From Acidobacteriota bacterium (GTDB lineage: Bacteria > Acidobacteriota > Aminicenantia > Aminicenantales > Saccharicenantaceae): 64,000 nucleotides of DNA. The stretch is taken from positions 1 to 64,000 of the forward strand of contig JAQURD010000001.1 of NCBI GenBank assembly GCA_028749115.1. The letters are read 5' to 3'. The translations under genes and the position numbers were made by a program. The notes under the pieces were generated by a model. It saw only the letters and a program-made list of their open reading frames with translations, was not told where the DNA came from and did not search any database. Position 1 is the stretch's first letter; every line of letters begins with the position of its first letter. Shown here in pieces: positions 16,139-25,121 of this stretch.

Positions 16139-17623
16139 ATGGCTGGACAAAATGATAACTGGAGTAGCCGGGTAGGTTTTATTCTGGCTTCAATGGGCAT
16201 GGCTTTCGGAGCCGGTAATATCTGGCGTTTTCCCCGGGTAGTTGCTGCCAATGATGGGGGGCCATTTCTCATTGCCTTTTTCGTTGCTACCGTTGTCTGG
16301 GCGGTTCCGCTGTTGATGATCGAGATGGTCATGGGGAAAACCACCCGCCGGGGGACAATCGGTGCCTTTAAGAAATTTGTCGGACCGCGTTCCACCTGGA
16401 TGGGTGCCTGGATAGGATTTTGCTGCATATTTATCATGTTTTATTATTCGGTCGTCACCGGCTGGGCGATACGCTATTTAACCTATGGGGTCACGGGAGT
16501 TATCCGAAAAGGCGTTGATTCAGAGGCCCTCTGGAAGCATTTCACCAGCTCGCCTGAACAGACAATTCTTTTTCATTTCATCGCCATAGGCATCGCCGCC
16601 TTTATCATCATAGGCGGCGTGCAGAAAGGACTGGAAAGGGCCAACAAAATCATCGTCCCGAGCATTATCGTCCTTCTGGCCATTCTGATGGTCTGGGTGC
16701 TGACCAAACCCCATGCGGTTCAAGGCCTGGAATATCTCTTCCGGCCGAATCTGGCTGGTCTCCTCAAAGCCAAGGTCTGGCTTAACGCCTTTACCCAGGC
16801 GGCCTGGTCGGTGGGCGCCGGCTGGGGGCTGATGCTGACCTATGCCGTTTATATGTCCGATAGGGACGACATCGGGGCCAACTCCTTTGTTATTGCTCTG
16901 GCTGACTCGGGCTCATCACTCCTGGCGGCCATGGGCATTCTGCCGCTGGTCTTCGCCGTCTCACCCAGCCAGGAAGTGGCTCTGCAGGCCCTGCAGTCGG
17001 GGGATACCGGACTGACGTTTATCTATTTAGCGAAATTTTTCCCCAACCTGCCGGCCGGGTCGCTTCTGGCCGGGCTTTTCTTTTTAGCTCTGGCTATCTC
17101 CGCTCTGGCCTCCTTGCTGTCCATGGTCGAGCTGGCGGTTTTGAACCTGAGCGACTTTGGAATCAACCGCCGAAAAGCAACCCTGATTACGGCCGCGGTC
17201 GCCTTCATCCTGGGCATTCCCTCTGCCTGGAGCATCTCTTTTCAGGATAACCAGGACATGGTCTGGGGGGTCGGGCTTCTGATTTCCGGTATTTTCTTTG
17301 CCTATGCAGTTTATAAAAATGGTATCAATAATGTCCGCGGAATGATCAATGAGAGCAGCTGGATCCACGTTGGAAAATGGTTCAATGTTTGTGTTATCGC
17401 CATTCCTATTATCTTTGTTATTATTTTTGGCTGGTGGGTTTTTCAGGCTGTTACCTGGTATCCGGATTCCTGGTGGAATCCCTGGAAGAAATTAAGCCCC
17501 GGGACGATGGTGCTGCAATGGTCGTTGCTGATACTGGCGGTGATTCTTCTTAATAAATGGTTTTCTGAGAAGATCAGGCTGACGGAAACCGATTTGCCTG
17601 GTGAGCTAAAAGAGAAGAGGTAG
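16139..17623 (+). CDS. SLC6/NSS-family sodium-dependent amino-acid transporter
   Basis: A 494-residue membrane protein of the LeuT fold. The diagnostic first helix is present: SRVGFILASMGMAFGAGNIWRFP (Na and substrate site; the usual G-x-GN-WRFPY with the final Tyr changed to R-V), followed by GGPFLIAFF. About 11-12 membrane segments can be counted. TM6 contains AFTQAAWSVGAGWG and TM8 the SLLSMVEL-type region. Bacterial members import methionine, alanine, branched-chain or aromatic amino acids with sodium. A MetS-like small protein follows 90 bp downstream, as in the MetP-MetS type of transporter, which points to a methionine/alanine-type substrate. Confidence 0.93.
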   Translation: MAGQNDNWSSRVGFILASMGMAFGAGNIWRFPRVVAANDGGPFLIAFFVATVVWAVPLLMIEMVMGKTTRRGTIGAFKKFVGPRSTWMGAWIGFCCIFIMFYYSVVTGWAIRYLTYGVTGVIRKGVDSEALWKHFTSSPEQTILFHFIAIGIAAFIIIGGVQKGLERANKIIVPSIIVLLAILMVWVLTKPHAVQGLEYLFRPNLAGLLKAKVWLNAFTQAAWSVGAGWGLMLTYAVYMSDRDDIGANSFVIALADSGSSLLAAMGILPLVFAVSPSQEVALQALQSGDTGLTFIYLAKFFPNLPAGSLLAGLFFLALAISALASLLSMVELAVLNLSDFGINRRKATLITAAVAFILGIPSAWSISFQDNQDMVWGVGLLISGIFFAYAVYKNGINNVRGMINESSWIHVGKWFNVCVIAIPIIFVIIFGWWVFQAVTWYPDSWWNPWKKLSPGTMVLQWSLLILAVILLNKWFSEKIRLTETDLPGELKEKR

Positions 17624-17713
17624 AAGAGAAAAGGTAAAAGAGGAGAGGCAAGAGAAAGGAGCCAAGAGGGTGAGCAACATGAGCGATATAGGCAAAAGAA
17701 GGAGAAAATCAGG

Positions 17714-17824
17714 ATGAGTACCGGCGCGGTGATCATGATGGTCTTGATGCTGGGGGTTTATTTCGGCGGATTTGTCTATTTTTCTTTAAAAAAGGAACCT
17801 AAAAAGCGGGGTTCACGAAAATAA
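17714..17824 (+). CDS. MetS-like small companion subunit of the symporter (36 aa)
   Basis: A 36-codon frame beginning MSTGAVIMMVLMLGVYFGGF and ending in a Lys/Arg-rich tail. One membrane helix, the MST-start and the size match the small subunit (MetS family) that pairs with NSS symporters such as Corynebacterium MetP. AAGGAGA (17699-17705) lies 8 nt before the ATG. It follows the symporter on the same strand by 90 bp, a purine-rich gap. Too short for usual gene callers. Confidence 0.78.
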   Translation: MSTGAVIMMVLMLGVYFGGFVYFSLKKEPKKRGSRK

Positions 17825-18104
17825 GCTGGGAAGCCGCCCGGGTCGAAATATAAATTCCAGGAATATAGGATATTCCTTTTTTTCTGTAATCATAACTCAC
17901 GTTCTTGAAGTGCCTCCAAAACACTGGACAGGGCAATAAGAGGCAAAATGTTAATGGCCATAGCTCAGGCCTTAGCTCAAACCATAACTTAACAGAGGTT
18001 TCGTATAACCGCCGCCGCTATGAAAAGGCGACAGTATGAAGCAGCCCAGTTGAATGATCTGCTAAAGGATCGTATAAAATATAAAAGGCGTCGGAGGAGG
18101 TGTT
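17825..18104. promoter_or_regulatory. Duplicated upstream region of sagB copy 2
   Basis: From 17943 the DNA is homologous to that before sagB copy 1. The shared ATCGTATAAAATA block is the best candidate for a promoter -10, about 35 bp before the ATG, and the GGAGGAGGTGTTATG start is identical. The CGCTATGAAAAG block about 85 bp upstream is also kept and may be an operator. Confidence 0.45.
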
Positions 18105-18743
18105 ATGGTAAGTTTAGTATTAAATTTGATTCTAAGCATTCTTTTAATGGGGGAGAATATGGTAATAAAACTGCCAGCTCCAGCGAAGGATAGCAGCTTT
18201 TCGGTCGAACGCGCCATTAACGAGAGGATGTCCATAAGGAGTTATAAAGATACTCCACTGACTCTTAAAGAGGTCTCACAGCTCCTGTGGGCTTCTCAAG
18301 GGATTGTGGCCAGTGGGAGAAGGGCGTCTCCATCGGCTGGAGCCACTTACCCTCTTGAAATTTTCATCGCTGCCGGTAAGGTGGAAGGATTGAAGCCGGG
18401 ACTCTACAGGTACAGAAATAAAGAACATAGCCTTGAGCTTATAAAAGAGGGAGATTTGAGGAAGAGTCTATCTAATGCAGCCCTGGGACAGGAAATGATT
18501 TTTAAAGCACCGGCGACTATTGTAGTGGCGGCTGTTTTTGGGAGAACCAGGGCCAGATATGGTGCCAGGGCCGAGCGCTATGTACATATGGAAGCAGGAC
18601 ATGTCGGTGAAAATATAATGCTTCAGGCTACAGCCCTCGGTCTCGGAACTGTTCCGGTAGGTGCGTTTAATGATGGCGAAGTGAAAAGGCTGCTGGGAAT
18701 AACAGAAGACCCGTTGTATCTTTTCCCGGTAGGCTGGAAGTAA
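18105..18743 (+). CDS. SagB/ThcOx-type nitroreductase-family oxidoreductase, copy 2
   Basis: A 212-residue paralogue of the gene at 14056, with about 18 differing residues, none in the FMN-binding core (SIRSYKDTPLT, PSAGATYP, GHVGENIML all unchanged). Changes cluster at residues 120-125 (GDLRKSLSNAA versus GDLRPVLSAAA) and in the strand before GRTRARYG, which may alter the substrate pocket. The same short hydrophobic N-terminal anchor and the same strong ribosome site are present. The retention of both copies, with upstream DNA, argues that both are used. Confidence 0.88.
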   Translation: MVSLVLNLILSILLMGENMVIKLPAPAKDSSFSVERAINERMSIRSYKDTPLTLKEVSQLLWASQGIVASGRRASPSAGATYPLEIFIAAGKVEGLKPGLYRYRNKEHSLELIKEGDLRKSLSNAALGQEMIFKAPATIVVAAVFGRTRARYGARAERYVHMEAGHVGENIMLQATALGLGTVPVGAFNDGEVKRLLGITEDPLYLFPVGWK

Positions 18744-19039
18744 GAAAGATAAAACATTGTCTCAATCAAACTGATTGTTTACTTTTCTTTTCCCGATAAA
18801 AAGCTGGTTCAAAAGATAAAAATCAAGTGGATTAGTTAAGAATCTAACCGTTTTGGCTGATGGATAAATTTTACTTGACAGGGGCCTAATAAAGTTATAG
18901 ATAGTAATCAAATTAAGGCGAATTGAAAGGGCCCCAATAAACAACGAAGAATTAAAGGAAAATAGAAAATAGTCAAGAATAGATTTTTGAAGAGAAAGGA
19001 AGCTTTTAAAATCTTTTTTAGTTTTAGAGGAGGGCAAAA

Positions 19040-20686
19040 ATGTCTAGAATCAAAAGCTTTCTGGTGGCTTTCTTTATTTTGTTCTTAGCTTTTCCACTGA
19101 TTTCATTTTCAGAAACTTTTAAGAGATCTATTGATAACAAAATTGAAATTAATCCTGATGGCACGGCCCTGATTACCAGAGTTGAAAACGTTCCGAGTCC
19201 GGATCTGGCCAGAGTTTACTCTATGCATTATAAAGACATGGTCAAAGACAAAAAGTTGTTTAATTCCTTCGTCAGCGAGATTGCCAAAGAATATTATTTT
19301 CTCTATGGAACCTCTCCTCAGTTTACCTTCAGGGAAATGGAGGTAAAAGAGGACGGAAAAAGCTTCACCTCAACTATCAGGATGAAAGCTGCCGGCCTGA
19401 TAAAAAAAGAAAATGGCAACTTAACTTTTTCACGGAAAAGAATAGTAGATGAGAAGGGCCAGATTAGCGAAAAAGTATTCTTAAAATATTTTGAAAACGA
19501 GCTTGATTCAAAATATTTTGAATCGGCCTTTCTGGGGTCAGAAAAAAATTCTCTGGCTACTGAACGAAGCACTGAAGTTGTGCTGCCAGAGGGCTCAAAA
19601 CTTCAAGATATCAAGCCCGTTTTTGATAAATCTCCTAATGATGCCTGGTCGGTTGATTTTGGCGGTGGCTCCACCTATAAAGCCTATTTAAAAAAGAGCG
19701 AAAAGGGCTTTCTTCTGGATGAGACCATAATGACCAAGGGGATACCGCCAAAAAAGTTTCTGGACGAAAAGATGAATGATCAGGTCTTTGAAGAACTCAG
19801 AAATTATACGGCTTTTGATGTCTTCTTTGAGAATGAGAAAATCGCTCAGGCCAAAGAAGAGTTGAGCCGGCCGGTTCCACACCCGGTTAAAGACGATTTC
19901 TCCGGTAACTGGAGTTATTCGGTGTCGTCGGGAGAGCGTCTGACTCATGATTTTGTCTATCAAACTCTCACTATTACGCCAGGCGTAACACTTACTTTAA
20001 CTTTTAGTGCTTCGCTGCTCTGGGAACATGAGTGGGTTAAGATTAGCTGGTGCAATTGGAAATATAGATTAAAAAAATTTGAGACCACACTTTCTTTGGT
20101 CCCGTCCATTAGCCCTTTTGTTAATGCCCATTGTGGTGCTTCTGTTCAGAAAAACTGGTCAACAACTTTATTTGAGCGGGGTAAGACAGTGACTTTCTGG
20201 GTGTCAGCCGTCCCTGTTGTTTTGTATTTAAATGCTAAACTTGATGCCGAAGCTGACGCCAAAGTAAGTGGAGATATTGATTTTAACCTGAGTGCTACCT
20301 TTGCTCTGAATACTTCTTTAACGGTGAAATATCAGAATGGCTGGAGTAAGACTACCAGTTTTAGTCCCAGTTGTTCTGGCGTGAATTTCACCGCCGATGC
20401 TAAAGTTGAGGCCAATGCCGAAGGCCGATTGCCGTTTACCCTGGCCGCTTATGTCTATAACATAGCTGGACCTTTTGTAAAATTAACGCCTTGGTTGGGG
20501 GGAGAAGTTTATGCTTCGGTTGGCAGCTCTAATCAGGTTGGCTATGCAGTTAAAGGTGGATTGAAAGCTGAGGGCGGAGTTCAAATGGCTGGCTGGCTAA
20601 AAGATCTTTGCGACAGTATACCGTCGGTAAGTTACACCTTTTTTAATTGGACAAATACTTTAAAGCAAGGCACTTATACTTTTTGA
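19040..20686 (+). CDS. Large secreted protein of unknown function
   Basis: A 548-residue protein with a clear signal peptide (SFLVAFFILFLAFPLISFSE, cleavage near residue 25). The N-terminal half is mixed and charged (residues 26-290, strands such as KIEINPDGTALITRVENV). The C-terminal 250 residues are rich in beta-strands with alternating Ala/Lys/Thr (LDAEADAKVSGDIDFNLSA, then ADAKVEANAEG), suggesting an elongated beta-helix or barrel-like sheet. Four Cys residues in the C-terminal half could pair outside the cytoplasm. No family was recognised. TAGAGGAGGGC gives a good ribosome site. A cell-surface or periplasmic role is inferred. Confidence 0.8.
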   Translation: MSRIKSFLVAFFILFLAFPLISFSETFKRSIDNKIEINPDGTALITRVENVPSPDLARVYSMHYKDMVKDKKLFNSFVSEIAKEYYFLYGTSPQFTFREMEVKEDGKSFTSTIRMKAAGLIKKENGNLTFSRKRIVDEKGQISEKVFLKYFENELDSKYFESAFLGSEKNSLATERSTEVVLPEGSKLQDIKPVFDKSPNDAWSVDFGGGSTYKAYLKKSEKGFLLDETIMTKGIPPKKFLDEKMNDQVFEELRNYTAFDVFFENEKIAQAKEELSRPVPHPVKDDFSGNWSYSVSSGERLTHDFVYQTLTITPGVTLTLTFSASLLWEHEWVKISWCNWKYRLKKFETTLSLVPSISPFVNAHCGASVQKNWSTTLFERGKTVTFWVSAVPVVLYLNAKLDAEADAKVSGDIDFNLSATFALNTSLTVKYQNGWSKTTSFSPSCSGVNFTADAKVEANAEGRLPFTLAAYVYNIAGPFVKLTPWLGGEVYASVGSSNQVGYAVKGGLKAEGGVQMAGWLKDLCDSIPSVSYTFFNWTNTLKQGTYTF

Positions 20687-21261
20687 GTTGAAGAACCAAA
20701 GCTGCAGTTTGCTTTGTATACAGGTACTTGTCAGAAGCCATTGTTAAGGCTGAGGGCAATAAAGTGATGATAAATCTGTTTCATGCACTCCTGCTGAAGG
20801 AGGATGAAAGGCTTCATTATCAGTTCATTTTTTAAGCATAATGGTTTACTTTTCAAGTATAAATAACAATTTAAAAAAATTACTTGACAAATCAATTTCT
20901 GTATGGTAAAGAAATTTTTCTAGGGCGAAGGGTTGATTCGCTGATAATATAATTGTTCGGGGGTATATTGATTATTTGTTAGGTCTGAGGGAGGGTTCGA
21001 AGTTTGAATAATTTTGGCAGAAGGGGATATCGTTGGAATTTCCAATCTACACCGCTCGATATTTTATCCGGACTTAAACTAATCGATCTGATGGCTAACC
21101 TACTGGCCACGATAATGTTCCGGACGAACTCTATGGACACATCTAAGGAAGTGTGGATAAATTACTTTCAGGAGCTGGCAAAGAATACGCCTTAAGATCA
21201 AACAATCGTGAAAACAATTGGAGGTTTAACTATAGATAAAAATCTTGGGAGGAGGATTTAG
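20687..21261. promoter_or_regulatory. Long leader region with promoter before the papain-like gene
   Basis: TTGACA (20884-20889), a 17-bp spacer and TAAAGA (20907-20912) form a good sigma-70-type promoter. A weak frame of 63 codons with TTG start (21004-21195, MNNFGRRGYRWNF...) lies between promoter and protease; GGGAGGG is present but 7-13 nt away and the sequence is not recognisable, so I do not call it. The protease ribosome site is GGGAGGAGG just before 21262. Confidence 0.5.
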
Positions 21262-23301
21262 ATGAAAAAATCCTGTGTATGGGTGATCTTATTGATCGCC
21301 CTGGTCTTGTGTGCGGCTGATGGCAAGCAAGCCATCAATGTTTTGTCGGAAAACGTCCTGTCACTCATCATGGATGAATCGATGAAGGAAATGGAAATTC
21401 AGCTTCCAGCGGCGAGTGTAGTTGAGCTAAAGCTTCAGGCTAATCCCTCAACGGGTTACGTGTGGGAGGTTGCCAACCGGAACGAGATTGAAGGAACCAT
21501 CATGATGATTGAAGAGCAGAACGCTCTGTGCCAGGCAATTCCTAAGTTTGAAGCTGTTTCAGGCAACATCAAACCGATGCCGGGTGCACCGCAGATGCAG
21601 GTTATACGTTTCGTCGGGAAGAGGGAAGGAGCAGTAAAGGTTCAGCTGGTATTGCGTCGTCCATGGGAGAGTGGCTATTTTAAGACGAAGAGTGTTTATG
21701 TGCATTCTGAGGGTGCCTATATTGGTGACATCAGAATGTTGCAGAACAAGGTGAAGAGTGCGCCGGCGGTCAAGCCTCCGAAGGAGGAAGTAATTGTAGG
21801 TGCCTTACCATCTCATTTTGACTGGCGTGATTCGGGTAAGGTTACCGCGGTCAGGGATCAGGGGAACTGCGGAAGCTGCTGGGCCTTTGGCACCGTTGCC
21901 GCTGTCGAAGCTGCCGTTCTTATCAAGGATGGGATAACCCGAAATTATTCAGAGCAATACCTGGTTTCATGCAACAGTGAAGGCTGGGGTTGCAATGGCA
22001 GCACTGGCTGGCCGTTAGACTATTTTAAGAACAAGTATATTTCGGGTGAATCTGGTGCTGGTGCCCGTCTGGAAAGCGACTTTCCTTATAAAGCTGCTGA
22101 TGTAGCCTGCAATCCACCTCATACTGCTTATGAAAAGATTCAAAGCTGGGCTTATACTGATGATGTTTCTGATGGTGCCACTCCCAGTAGAACTCATAAT
22201 CCGACAGTAGCTCAGATCAAGCAAAAGATCTATGATTACGGCCCGGTTGGCACCATGGTTGATGCTTCAAGCTGGAGCAGCTATTCAGGCGGCGTTTGGA
22301 CTCATACGGGCAGTCAACTCAACCACATCGTCTGCATCACCGGCTGGGACGATAGCCAGGGTTGCTTCTATGTTAAGAATTCCTGGGGCACAAGTTGGGG
22401 TGAAAGCGGTTATATCAGACTGGCCTATGGCAGTGACCTGGTAGGCCGGAATTCCACTTATGTAGTTTATGGCTCAACAACTCCTACTGCTCCTACTATC
22501 ACCCAGCAACCGACTAACCAGACAGTCGCTGTTGGTCAGACAGCCACTTTCTCGGTAGTGGCGACGGGCACAGCTCCATTGAGCTATCAGTGGTATAAAA
22601 ACAGCACAGCCATCAGTGGCGCCACTGCTGCCAGCTACACCACTCCTGCCACAACTTCATCCGACAATGGTGCGAAGTTCTATGTGAAGGTAAGCAATTC
22701 AGCGGGCAGTGTTAATTCCAATACCGTCACTCTGACTGTGACTTCTGGTGGTGCTCCTACTATCACGACTCAGCCGACTAACCAGACAGTAACTGTTGGC
22801 CAGAAAGCCACTTTCTCGGTAGTGGCTACGGGCACAGCTCCATTAAGCTATCAGTGGTACAAGAACAGCACAGCCATTAGTGGTGCGACGGCTGCCAGCT
22901 ACACCACTCCTGCCACAACTTCAGCCGACAACGGTGCGAAGTTCTATGTGAAGGTGAGTAATTCGTATGGTAGTGTTAATTCCAATACCGTCACTCTGAC
23001 TGTCAACGCTGCTTCAGGTATTAAGGTGACCAGACCTAATGGAGGTGAATGGTGGTATCGCGGCTACACTTACAGCATTACCTGGACAGCTCCTTCTACC
23101 ACTTCCTATGTGGCCATCGGGCTATATCGCGGTTCAACATTCGTTGGCTGGATTACCACTTATCGGAAAGCTTCTTATGGTTACTACAACTGGACGATTC
23201 CTTACTCATTGACTTCCTCATCTTCCTACAGAATTATGATCCGCGACTATAGCAACAGCTCAATATATGACTTTAGTGACGGTTACTTTACGATTTATTA
23301 A
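21262..23301 (+). CDS. Secreted papain-like (C1A) protease with chagasin-like, Ig and Kre9/KNH-type domains
   Basis: A 679-residue modular enzyme. A signal peptide (1-19) is followed by a chagasin-like (I42 inhibitor) domain at about 45-150 with the hallmark NPSTGYVW (61-68) and RPWE (133-136). The papain-like catalytic domain spans about 182-405: oxyanion Q200, nucleophile C206 in QGNCGSCWAFG, H355 in LNHIVCITGWD, and N373 in VKNSWGTSWGESGY. Two tandem Ig-like domains (about 410-495 and 500-583) are nearly identical, each with GTAPLSYQWYKNSTAISGA. The last 95 residues (VTRPNGGEWW, YSITWTAPS, YNWTIPYSL, YRIMIRD) match the Ser/Thr-rich Kre9/KNH-type repeat. No classical inhibitory I29 propeptide is present, so the chagasin domain may replace it. 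Confidence 0.92.
   Translation: MKKSCVWVILLIALVLCAADGKQAINVLSENVLSLIMDESMKEMEIQLPAASVVELKLQANPSTGYVWEVANRNEIEGTIMMIEEQNALCQAIPKFEAVSGNIKPMPGAPQMQVIRFVGKREGAVKVQLVLRRPWESGYFKTKSVYVHSEGAYIGDIRMLQNKVKSAPAVKPPKEEVIVGALPSHFDWRDSGKVTAVRDQGNCGSCWAFGTVAAVEAAVLIKDGITRNYSEQYLVSCNSEGWGCNGSTGWPLDYFKNKYISGESGAGARLESDFPYKAADVACNPPHTAYEKIQSWAYTDDVSDGATPSRTHNPTVAQIKQKIYDYGPVGTMVDASSWSSYSGGVWTHTGSQLNHIVCITGWDDSQGCFYVKNSWGTSWGESGYIRLAYGSDLVGRNSTYVVYGSTTPTAPTITQQPTNQTVAVGQTATFSVVATGTAPLSYQWYKNSTAISGATAASYTTPATTSSDNGAKFYVKVSNSAGSVNSNTVTLTVTSGGAPTITTQPTNQTVTVGQKATFSVVATGTAPLSYQWYKNSTAISGATAASYTTPATTSADNGAKFYVKVSNSYGSVNSNTVTLTVNAASGIKVTRPNGGEWWYRGYTYSITWTAPSTTSYVAIGLYRGSTFVGWITTYRKASYGYYNWTIPYSLTSSSSYRIMIRDYSNSSIYDFSDGYFTIY
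22480..23010 (+). repeat. Tandem internal duplication encoding two Ig-like domains
   Basis: Two units of about 265 bp (starting near 22480 and 22750) are nearly identical at the DNA level, e.g. both contain TATCAGTGGTA and ACCACTCCTGCCACAACTTC. The low divergence indicates a recent duplication or gene conversion. Confidence 0.8.
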
Positions 23302-24035
23302 GTTGTAAGAACGTATTGTTGGCTTAGAGTTTGTCACGGCTGGAGGAGCCTACGGGCTCCTTCAGCCGGCTGACAAATTTGGTGTTTTTTGGGGGGCAAG
23401 AAACTTCTAAGAAGAGAGGATGGCGCAGGATTCTCTGAGCTCGGGAAAAAATATCCGCACTTCTGACCAGGGCGATTTTTTGTATTCGGAACTAGATGCA
23501 ATCAAAAGTGTTTCCGCCCGGGTTTTCATCTTGCAAAAAAATAAATTATTTAAGTTAACTTTATCCAGGCAACTTAAAGACTGCTTTTGAGGGGCAATAA
23601 TTCTCAGCCAGGCAGTCTCTAGACCATTTTTAAAATTAGTAATTTTGAGCCTGAGTTTCTTTTTTTTAATCGTAAGAAGCGGGCTTCTCACCGGTTAAAG
23701 GCCTTCAAGCTGGAAGAGAAAAGAAAAGCAAGAAAAAATCACAAACAAAGAAATTAAGCTGGAAGCAAAGAAAACTTGACTTCTGATTTTGCAGAATTAA
23801 ATTAAAATATGAGGGGTATGAAGGATAAAAGGTCATCTTAAAGGCTATCATAATTGTGATCTTGTTTAGCATATCCTTTAATATATCCGCGAGATGCACT
23901 GGTAATTGGCCAGGCGGCCGCAGCAAAAGCATTCCAATAAAATCCTTAATCATAATTTCTCCAGTCAAAGGTGCAGTTATTAATAGACTAAAAAGCTTAT
24001 AAATTAATTGATAATAATAAAAAAGGAGGAAAAGA
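23302..24035. other. Long intergenic region
   Basis: Begins with the terminator hairpin (separate entry). Two reverse-strand frames, 23691-23407 and 24061-23705, have no ribosome site or recognisable sequence, and the second covers the start of the next gene; both are rejected. A TTGACT near 23777 with an AT-rich block 16-21 bp later may drive the TPR gene, whose ribosome site is AAAGGAGGAAA. Confidence 0.45.
23338..23391 (+). terminator. Rho-independent terminator after the papain-like gene
   Basis: A 13-bp stem (GGCTGGAGGAGCC 23338-23350 with GGCTCCTTCAGCC 23355-23367, one mismatch) closed by a stable C(TACG)G tetraloop, with a T-run at about 23385-23391. It lies 36 bp past the stop codon. 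Confidence 0.7.
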
Positions 24036-24806
24036 ATGACAGACTGGGAAACAGTCAACAAAAGGATGAAGGAATGTCAGAAGAACAACAAGCCTGAAAA
24101 AGTCATTGAGTGTCTGGTCGAGCTTTTTGGCCAGTCAAATGAAGGCCTGGTAGCTTTTAATATCGGTCAGGAATATGAAAAGATTAATAAGCTGGAAGAA
24201 GCCATGGATTTCTACGAGAAAGCCGAATACCTGTTGCCGCTGCCCGATTTTAGGGAAAGATCCAGGGAAGCCATTAACAAGATAAGAACCAGATTGATAG
24301 AGAAAGGAGTATATCATCTGGAGGGCACGGCCATCAGTCTGCCTGAAATTTTAAAATTTGAGCCGGTGGAGACACTTTTGATTGTCTCCGGCACGCGAGA
24401 TAAAGTCTGGAATGTGGATCCGACTGCTCCTGATTTTGTTCCAGCCAGATATGTTTACCGGGGGAAGAAGTTTCATGATTTTCTGGCCTGGGCAGAAGAC
24501 AACAAAATAGAAAATAAGGGTTTTTTCTGGATGATATTAAGTGGAAAATATGGTTTTACCGAACCATGGGCACCTATTGCCAGGTATGATGTGAATTTGA
24601 GCGACCAGAGGGATTTTCCTATATCTACTGAGACGCTTAAAAATCAGGCCAGGCAAAAAAGATGGTGGCGAAATGAGAGAGGTGTTCTGACTGAGAAAAG
24701 AATGACGGATGTTAAAAGTCTTATTCTCATCAATTGTAGCAGCTCCTATAAAGACAGAATCACTGAAGCCTTGCCTGATGCACATTATCATGAGGCAGTT
24801 AGCTGA
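24036..24806 (+). CDS. TPR protein with DUF6884/YaaA-like domain
   Basis: A 256-residue soluble protein. Residues of about 5-90 form two TPR-like helix pairs (AFNIGQEYEKINKLEEAMDFYEKAE). Residues of about 105-250 match the DUF6884 family, related to YaaA: TLLIVSGTRDKVW, a YRGKKFHDFLAWAE helix, the SGKYGFTEPWAPIARYDVNLSD signature, and a final strand LILINCSSSYKD. YaaA-type proteins bind DNA and act in oxidative stress, but the biochemical role of DUF6884 is unknown. It has its own strong ribosome site and stands alone. Confidence 0.75.
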   Translation: MTDWETVNKRMKECQKNNKPEKVIECLVELFGQSNEGLVAFNIGQEYEKINKLEEAMDFYEKAEYLLPLPDFRERSREAINKIRTRLIEKGVYHLEGTAISLPEILKFEPVETLLIVSGTRDKVWNVDPTAPDFVPARYVYRGKKFHDFLAWAEDNKIENKGFFWMILSGKYGFTEPWAPIARYDVNLSDQRDFPISTETLKNQARQKRWWRNERGVLTEKRMTDVKSLILINCSSSYKDRITEALPDAHYHEAVS

Positions 24807-25121
24807 GATAAAAAATATTTTCATTTTTAAAGGCTGTTTGCCGTTGGTTTAAGGCCAGTAAAGCAGCATGAAACTCGCTTTACAGGTTTAAACCCTGAAG
24901 CCAGTGGTGGTTTGCTTGACATTTATAGAAAGACAACTTAGCATAAAAAAAGAGATAGTAAATGTGGGGAAATCAAGTAGGGCAAGTTAGTTGATTATAT
25001 TTTATTTCGCTTTCATTATGATCGTCGCCTGAGTTTTATGCGAAAATTGCTAAAATTCGGGCCAGGCTGAAAACGGGTAGAAGCAACAATAAAATTCATC
25101 TGGCCCTAACCGAATAGACCA
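24807..25121. other. Intergenic region, nothing certain
   Basis: A TTGACA occurs at 24915, with AT-rich sequence downstream but no clean -10 at 17 bp. The DUF2229 gene at 25122 has no visible Shine-Dalgarno sequence. No small gene was recognised. Confidence 0.4.

Noticed and set aside
17624-17713. Purine-rich GA repeat after the symporter as a regulatory repeat
   Set aside because: Irregular, and explained as a low-complexity spacer that contains the ribosome site of the MetS-like gene.
21004-21195. 63-codon TTG frame before the papain-like gene
   Set aside because: Poorly spaced ribosome site and no recognisable features; probably leader DNA, though not excluded.
23407-24061. Two reverse frames (94 and 118 codons)
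   Set aside because: No ribosome sites; hydrophobic, low-complexity translations; the second overlaps the start of the TPR gene.
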